A stretch of DNA of 64,000 bases from JAGWRI01 sp963728785 (lineage in GTDB: Bacteria > Gemmatimonadota > Gemmatimonadetes > Gemmatimonadales > Gemmatimonadaceae). Where the stretch lies: the NCBI GenBank assembly GCA_963728785.1, contig CAVSKV010000002.1:1116001-1180000 (forward strand). The letters are read 5' to 3'. Both the position numbers and the translations under genes were made by a program. Shown one piece after another: positions 59,180 through 64,000 of this stretch (positions within the stretch are counted from its first letter, which is position 1; the number at the start of each line of letters is the position of its first letter). The notes beneath the pieces were generated by a model. It was not told where the DNA came from, made no database searches, and saw only the letters and a program-made list of their open reading frames with translations.

Positions 59180-60814
59180 ATGGCATCCACGAACTCCACC
59201 CTTCCCTCGTCCGCGGACTCCCGTGCGCCGCTGGCTGCACCGGCTGCGATCGTCCTGATCGCGCTGGGCGCGCTGGCCGTGGGACTGGTTGCCGCTCCGT
59301 ACAGGTCGTTCGACCTGGACCGGTTCTTCGTGCCCAAGGAGCTGGCGCTGCATGTCACGGCGCTGTGCCTCGGACCACTGGCCATCTGGCGACGGCCGCG
59401 GCTGGCCTATTCCGGCGTGGACCTGTTGCTCGGGCTGTTTCTGGGCCTGAGCATGGTGTCCGCCGTATTCGCGACCAATCACTGGGTCGCCGAGCGTTCG
59501 CTCGCCGTCACGTGGTCGAGCCTAGTGGTGTTCTGGAGCGCCACGGCGGTCGTGGCTGGCCGGCCGATCCGCGAACGGGCCGTCGTGGGCGCCCTCGTGT
59601 TCGCGGTTCTCGCGGTCGCGGCGACGTCGCTGGCCCAGGCTTACGGCGTGGACTCGACGTACTTCAGTGCCAACCGGGCGCCCGGCGGCACGTTGGGCAA
59701 TCGCAACTTCGTGGCCCATCTCGCGGCCATTGCCACCCCGCTTCTGGTCGTAGCCGCGGTGGGGGCGCGGCGCTTGTTCCCCGCGGTGATGGCCACACTC
59801 GCGCTGGCCTTCGTGTCGGCGGTCCTCGTGCTGTCGCGCACGCGCGCGGCGTGGATCGCGCTGGCGGCGTGCGTGATCGTGCTTCTGCCCGGCGTATGGC
59901 GCGCCCGCGCGCGATGGCGCGTGGCCGGCATGCGGCGCCGGCTGCTGCTCGTCGCCGTCGTCGTCGCAGGCAGCGTCACTGCGGCCGTGTTCCTGCCCAA
60001 CTCGCTGTCATGGCGCAGCGAGTCGCCCTATCTCGATTCCGTCAAGAACATGGCCGACTTCTCCCAGGGGAGCGGACGCGGTCGCCTGGTCCAGTACACG
60101 AACACGCTCGAGCTCGCGCTCCATCACCCATTGCTTGGTGTGGGTCCGGGCAACTGGGCGGTGCAGTACCCGGCACTCGTGAAGCGCGGCGATCCGTCGC
60201 TCGACGATCAGACCGGAATGACGGCGAATCCGTGGCCGAGCAGCGACTGGATGGCGTTCATCTCGGAACGCGGCATTCCGGCGGTAGCGTTGCTGGCGCT
60301 CGTTCTGCTGGGGTTGCTGGCCGACGCCGGCCGGCAGATGTTCCGCGCGAGCGACCTCGAAGGCTATCTTCGCGGGCTTGCCCTGGCCGGCGCCGTGATC
60401 GCTACCGCCATCGTCGGCGCATTCGATGCCGTGCTCCTGCTCCCCGCACCGGCATTGGTCGCCTTCGCAGCCTTCGGCGCGCTACGCAGCTCGCCCGAAC
60501 GCCGGTCGTTGACCCTATCGAGCCGCATGCGCACGGTGATCCTCGCAGGCATCGTGCTGGCGGGCGTTGCGGTATCGGCCCGCAGCGCGGGAATGCTCGA
60601 CGCGATGCGCCAGTACGAGCGTGGCGCGCTCACGGCCGCCGCTCGCGAGGATCCCGGCACTTACCGCATCTGGATGCGCCTGGCCGAAACGGCGCAGTCC
60701 CGCGGGCGCTGCGACCTCGTACGCCTGCACGTGAATGCGGCGCTGGCCCTGTTTCCGTACGCACCGGCGCCGCGCCGGCTGCTCGCTGACTGCCGGGGCT
60801 CAGTGGCCCGTTGA
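59180..60814 (+). CDS. O-antigen ligase/Wzy-like membrane protein
   Basis: 544 aa from the ATG at 59180. About 12 hydrophobic segments with a large periplasmic loop (about 280-345) containing SQGSGRGRLVQYTNTLELALHHPLLGVGPGNW, the Wzy_C/WaaL signature. The C-terminal 85 residues after the last helix look TPR-like (YERGALTAAAREDPG, IWMRLAETAQSRGRCDLVRLHVNAALALFP). It links or polymerises surface glycans in the periplasm. Its 3-prime end overlaps the convergent GT39-like gene by 15 bases. Confidence 0.85.
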   Translation: MASTNSTLPSSADSRAPLAAPAAIVLIALGALAVGLVAAPYRSFDLDRFFVPKELALHVTALCLGPLAIWRRPRLAYSGVDLLLGLFLGLSMVSAVFATNHWVAERSLAVTWSSLVVFWSATAVVAGRPIRERAVVGALVFAVLAVAATSLAQAYGVDSTYFSANRAPGGTLGNRNFVAHLAAIATPLLVVAAVGARRLFPAVMATLALAFVSAVLVLSRTRAAWIALAACVIVLLPGVWRARARWRVAGMRRRLLLVAVVVAGSVTAAVFLPNSLSWRSESPYLDSVKNMADFSQGSGRGRLVQYTNTLELALHHPLLGVGPGNWAVQYPALVKRGDPSLDDQTGMTANPWPSSDWMAFISERGIPAVALLALVLLGLLADAGRQMFRASDLEGYLRGLALAGAVIATAIVGAFDAVLLLPAPALVAFAAFGALRSSPERRSLTLSSRMRTVILAGIVLAGVAVSARSAGMLDAMRQYERGALTAAAREDPGTYRIWMRLAETAQSRGRCDLVRLHVNAALALFPYAPAPRRLLADCRGSVAR

Positions 60815-62362
60815 ATCGGCGCGCGGGGCGCCCACCGTGAACACGTACAGGCCCGGCATGCTGTCGGACAGCGTGAGCGCACGATTCGCGCCAGGTTGCG
60901 CGGCCAGCGTCCGTGCGGCATCGAGTTCGCCCGGCGACTGGACGAGTACGTAGCGCGCGTTCGACGCCTGCACGATCTGGCGCAGGTCTTCGGCGTTTTC
61001 CTGCGACGTCCGATTGCGCAGGTACTGCATGGCAGTGAACGCCGCCACCGGCACGGCCTGGCGCTCCGCATACAGATAGATCATCGGCTCCGACTCGGCG
61101 GCCACCACGTCGTCCTTCTGCGTGTGCGCGCGCACCCACAGTATCGCCGGTTGCACGCGATCGGTCATGCTTCGCGGAATGTTCGCCCACCAGCCGCCGG
61201 CGTACCCGCGCACGTTGTAGCGGAGCATGCCCGGAACGAGGCACACGGCTGCCACGGCGATCCCAATGCGGAGCGGCCGCGGCGCGGAGGGCGCCTGCAG
61301 CACTTTCAGCGGCACGAGCAGCAGCACCATGAGCAGCGGCCAGAGCGCCCACGCGAACCGCAGCGGCTGGTCGGGCCAGACCACCACGACTCCCATATAC
61401 AGTGCCAGAAATACCAACGTAACCGGCGCCCGGCGGCGGGCGCGCCATGCCCCGTAACCGAACATCAAGGCGAGCGCAACCATGGTGATCGCGGCGACCC
61501 CCGAGGACGCCGTGTATTGGAACGACGCCGCCAGGCCCGCGGCCAAGCGCTGCACGTTCACGCGAATCGTCGCGACGAGGAACGGGAACCCGCCGGCGTG
61601 GAGCCCGCCCATGAACCAGCCGGTATAGCTTCCGTAGGCGCCCTGCAGTACCGGCGGTACATCGTGGGCGTGCAACGTGGAGTACACCAGCCAGGGTGAC
61701 ATCGCCAACAACGCGGCGCCGAGGTACCAGGCCACGGCGCGCCGGGCTCGCCTCACCAGCCAGACGACGGCCACCGCGATGATGAACATCACGCCGATCG
61801 ACCGCACCATCACCACGACTCCACTCAGCAATCCCAGCCAGACCGCCTCACGCCGCTGCGGTTCGCGATGCGCTACTTCCTCGCCCAGCATCAACGCTGG
61901 AATCAACAGTGCGAGAAAGAGCGGTTCCGACACCAGCATGTTGGTGAGCACGAGGATCGGAATCGTCACCGTGCCGATCAGCGCGCCGAGGAACGCCACC
62001 GCGGGGGAGAGTGCGAGCACGCGGACGGCGTACCGGCAGGTCACCCAGGCGATCACGCCCAGCAGCACCACGTTGAGCAACTTGAGCCAGACGAGGTTGG
62101 CCGGAAACGGCGGAACGATGTTCCAGAATAGCGCGAGGAGCAGAGGATAGCCGGGCGGATAATGGACGGCCGCCGGCATGCCCGGCAGATTGAGGAATCG
62201 GTAGCCGTGCCCGGTGGCCAGCGATTTGGCGAGGATCGTGTACAGGCCGTCGTCGTAGAACCCGCCCACGGGCAGGGAGTTCAGTGCGATCAGGCCCACG
62301 ATGAGTGCGATCAGCGCCGCCATGGCCTCTGCGCGTATCACGATCCGGTTGCTGTCGGTCAC
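60800..62362 (-). CDS. GT39/ArnT-like glycosyltransferase, polytopic membrane protein
   Basis: 520 aa with about 11-12 membrane helices. The N-terminal loop has the paired acidic residues FYDDGLYTILAKSLATGHGY, the catalytic region of the GT-C fold, and HYPPGYPLLLALFW. A C-terminal soluble domain of about 110 residues (DDVVAAESEPMIYLYAE, NARYVLVQSPGELD) lies outside the membrane. It transfers a sugar from a polyprenyl-phosphate donor; acceptor unknown. The GTG start overlaps the stop of the glycosylase gene by four bases, so translation is coupled. Confidence 0.85.
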   Translation of the reverse strand: MTDSNRIVIRAEAMAALIALIVGLIALNSLPVGGFYDDGLYTILAKSLATGHGYRFLNLPGMPAAVHYPPGYPLLLALFWNIVPPFPANLVWLKLLNVVLLGVIAWVTCRYAVRVLALSPAVAFLGALIGTVTIPILVLTNMLVSEPLFLALLIPALMLGEEVAHREPQRREAVWLGLLSGVVVMVRSIGVMFIIAVAVVWLVRRARRAVAWYLGAALLAMSPWLVYSTLHAHDVPPVLQGAYGSYTGWFMGGLHAGGFPFLVATIRVNVQRLAAGLAASFQYTASSGVAAITMVALALMFGYGAWRARRRAPVTLVFLALYMGVVVVWPDQPLRFAWALWPLLMVLLLVPLKVLQAPSAPRPLRIGIAVAAVCLVPGMLRYNVRGYAGGWWANIPRSMTDRVQPAILWVRAHTQKDDVVAAESEPMIYLYAERQAVPVAAFTAMQYLRNRTSQENAEDLRQIVQASNARYVLVQSPGELDAARTLAAQPGANRALTLSDSMPGLYVFTVGAPRADSTGH

Positions 62363-62949
62363 GTGGACGGATACCGGAAACAGGCGATGAGGTGGTCGTT
62401 CACGAGGCCGACGGCTTGCATGAACGCATAGCAGATCGTGGAACCGACGAACCGGAATCCGCGCGCCTTCAGGTCACGGCTCAGGGCATCCGACCGGGCG
62501 GTGCGGGCGGGGATGTCGCGCGCCGCGCGCCGCCGGTTCACGATGGGCGTCCCTTGGACGAATCGCCAGACATACGCGTCGAACGTGCCGAACTCGCGCT
62601 GTACGGCGAGCAACGCCCGGGCGTTCGATACCGCGCTTTCCACTTTGAGGCGGTTGCGGACGATCCCCGGGTTACCGAGCAGCCGCCCCACGCGCGAGGG
62701 CGTGAACCGGGCTACCGCCGTCGGATCGAATCGTGCGAACGACGCGCGGTACGCGTCGCGCTTGCGCAGGATCGTCTCCCAACTCAGGCCCGCCTGCGCG
62801 CCCTCGAGCACCAGGAATTCGAACAATACCCGGTCGTCGTGCACGGGCACGCCCCATTCCGCATCGTGGTACGCGATCCCGAGCGGCGTGGTCGCCCATG
62901 CGCAGCGCTTGAGCGATGACGACGGACCGTGCGAGGAGGCGGCGGGCAT
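62359..62949 (-). CDS. tag: DNA-3-methyladenine glycosylase I
   Basis: 196 aa. KRCAWATTPLGIAYHDAEWGVPVHDDRVLFEFLVLEGAQAGL is the Tag signature in outline: YHDAEWG, then the Glu of LEGAQAGLSW. SVGNARALL-type and FVGSTICYAFMQAVGLVNDH follow, and HLIACFR supplies the zinc ligands with the N-terminal Cys and His. It removes 3-methyladenine from alkylated DNA. Overlap with the GT39-like gene indicates a shared transcript, though the functions are unrelated. With endonuclease IV it is the second base-excision-repair gene here. Confidence 0.93.
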   Translation of the reverse strand: MPAASSHGPSSSLKRCAWATTPLGIAYHDAEWGVPVHDDRVLFEFLVLEGAQAGLSWETILRKRDAYRASFARFDPTAVARFTPSRVGRLLGNPGIVRNRLKVESAVSNARALLAVQREFGTFDAYVWRFVQGTPIVNRRRAARDIPARTARSDALSRDLKARGFRFVGSTICYAFMQAVGLVNDHLIACFRYPST

Positions 62950-62993
62950 CGGCCTTCAACCTGCGCCTAGTGCGCGGGAAAGTAAACGGGGCG

Positions 62994-63083
62994 CTATTCG
63001 TGCCGGATGGCGTCGATGGGCGACAGGCGGGCCGCCTTGATGGCCGGATAGAGGCCGAAGCCGATGGCGGGGGCGAGTGCTAC
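62994..63083 (-). pseudogene. C-terminal scrap of a MacB/FtsX-type ABC permease
   Basis: The minus strand between the D15 barrel stop and tag reads ALAPAIGFGLYPAIKAAR, LSPIDAIRHE and then a TAG at 62996-62994. This is the characteristic last 30 residues of MacB-family permeases (helix, then YPAxKAARLxPIxAIRxE). The rest of that permease is absent; the sequence just upstream is the 3-prime end of the D15 barrel gene. So a deletion has fused the remnants. It is not translated as part of the D15 frame. Confidence 0.65.
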
Positions 63084-63090
63084 GCAGCCG

Positions 63091-64000
63091 CTAGAAACGC
63101 GCTTCGACGTACAGATCCAACCGCCACTGCCTGCGGGGATACAATCCGCGCGCGACGTCGAATCGGAACAGTCCGTCCAGGAAGCTCAGCCCCGTGCCCA
63201 CGCCGCTCATCGGACGTCCCACGTCGCCCAGCCGCGAGCGATCGCCCGCCCACCCCAGGTCGGCGAACACGGTGGGCCGCACTCCGTTGCGATTCAACCC
63301 GAGTTCCGTCCGCGTGAGCCAGTACGCGTTGCCGCGTTGCAGCGTGTCGGGACTCTGGCCGCGCACGGTCTCCGCTCCGCCTAGGTACCAAAGCCTCTGC
63401 GCCGGCAGGGCGCCCACCGAACTGCCGCCAGAGAGCGTGACCGCGCCGGCCAGGGGTCCGAATCCATCGGAGATCGTGAACTCCGCCGAGCCGCGTCCGT
63501 ACGTCGAATCGCCCGCGGCCGCTTCGAGCCGAACATCGGACAGCACGCGGAATCCGTCCGGGTCCTGGCCGTAGTTGTCACGCACGTGGAACGCGCCGCC
63601 GGCATACGCTCCACGGCGAGCCACGATGTTCGGAATGAACGGAGCACCCAGCGACCAGCTGTTTTCTACCGCCGCACTGCGCTCCTGCTCGGCGAACAGC
63701 CGCCAGTCGTAGTTCAGCCCGCGGGTGTTCGTACCACTGAGTTCCACGCCCGACGCGCGATAGTAGAACCCTTCGTCGCGTCCGAAGAGCAGCGCCGACA
63801 GCGAACTGCCGAAGCTCAGCGGGTTCCCCCAGTCGCCCGCCGCCACGAGTCGGTTGTACCCCGTAATGCCGATGGTCCGTGCGCCGTTGCTGCGCGCCAC
63901 GTTCAGTTCGACGTTCGGCTCGCGGTCGGCCACGCCGATGCGTCCGAGCAGCGACCCCATGTAGCCGGCGCCGAACTGTTCGTCCACGCGACCACCTATC
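63091..64000 (-). CDS. BamA/TamA-type (bacterial surface antigen D15) outer-membrane barrel, 3-prime part
   Basis: The frame is open to the window end, so the N-terminal part (start and possible POTRA domains) is outside. At least 300 residues of alternating strands are visible, with the family's LWYLGGAETVRGQSP (the VRGxxP lock motif on strand 12-13) and the closing LYVEARF with the terminal phenylalanine needed for barrel assembly. It could be a full BamA/TamA or a patatin- or metallophosphatase-linked barrel; not distinguishable here. The stop is directly followed by the permease scrap. Confidence 0.82.
   Translation of the reverse strand, partial: IGGRVDEQFGAGYMGSLLGRIGVADREPNVELNVARSNGARTIGITGYNRLVAAGDWGNPLSFGSSLSALLFGRDEGFYYRASGVELSGTNTRGLNYDWRLFAEQERSAAVENSWSLGAPFIPNIVARRGAYAGGAFHVRDNYGQDPDGFRVLSDVRLEAAAGDSTYGRGSAEFTISDGFGPLAGAVTLSGGSSVGALPAQRLWYLGGAETVRGQSPDTLQRGNAYWLTRTELGLNRNGVRPTVFADLGWAGDRSRLGDVGRPMSGVGTGLSFLDGLFRFDVARGLYPRRQWRLDLYVEARF

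Noticed and set aside
1..64000. tRNA, rRNA, insertion sequences, prophage or attachment sites
   Set aside because: No T-loop or rRNA motifs, transposase, integrase or terminal inverted repeats were recognised on reading both strands; a covariance or database search was not possible.

Overview
The window is GC-rich (about two thirds G+C by eye) and gene-dense. It looks like a chromosomal segment of a Gram-negative, probably aerobic or microaerophilic heterotroph, most likely Gemmatimonadota. This is inferred from the mix of genes: SusC/SusD and Oar-like TonB-dependent proteins, several very large exported enzymes with Gly/Arg-rich linkers (tricorn-type S41, S9, VPS10-type propeller, BNR propeller, GH38, alpha-galactosidase), a lysine-rich SWIB protein and an H1-like protein. 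No rRNA, tRNA, CRISPR array, phage or insertion sequence was recognised. Taxonomy is an inference, not a search result.

Layout. 1-1368: end of an Oar-like outer-membrane receptor carrying a Spy/CpxP-like tail. 1569-5605 (minus strand): bacilliredoxin, divergent GroES, PLP aminotransferase, a small membrane protein, an internally deleted Rieske oxygenase and signal peptidase I. 5772-6140: SWIB protein. 6305-8770: an SdpR-SdpI-hydrolase operon with overlapping genes. 8894-14763: endonuclease IV, then a plus-strand amino-acid cluster (P5C dehydrogenase, ornithine cyclodeaminase-like, threonine dehydratase-like, PhzF). 14802-22612 (minus): cytochrome c lipoprotein, GH38 alpha-mannosidase-like enzyme and tricorn-like S41 protease. 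23522-30011 (minus): SusD, SusC and a plug/TonB-C fusion. 30154-31001: frameshifted methyltransferase. 31144-41836: BNR protein, VPS10-type propeller, S9 peptidase and alpha-galactosidase-like enzyme. 42019-45312 (minus): methyltransferase, amidohydrolase, MFS transporter. 45427-47592: serine hydrolase and CPBP protease. 47594-48010: decayed metallopeptidase. 48097-56814: lipoprotein, then a MacAB-like exporter (adaptor, two ATPases, double permease) followed by a sigma-54 activator and its histidine kinase. 56916-64000: H1-like protein, small exported protein, P1-family peptidase, O-antigen ligase-like protein, GT39-like transferase, 3-methyladenine glycosylase I, a permease 3-prime scrap and a BamA/D15 barrel cut by the window end.

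How it works together. The centre (15-42 kb) reads as a polymer-scavenging region: glycan import (SusCD) surrounded by exported glycosidases and peptidases, though without the tight operon structure of a Bacteroidetes PUL. The 49-57 kb block is a plausible closed circuit: a kinase and sigma-54 activator downstream of an exporter whose upstream region contains a well-spaced -24/-12 element. Three small genes have a -10-like hexamer five or six bases before the start codon, suggesting leaderless transcripts. Several genes are decaying (Rieske, methyltransferase, metallopeptidase, permease tail), each with different damage.

Limits: all family calls are from motif reading without database search; promoter and operator calls are pattern matches by eye.
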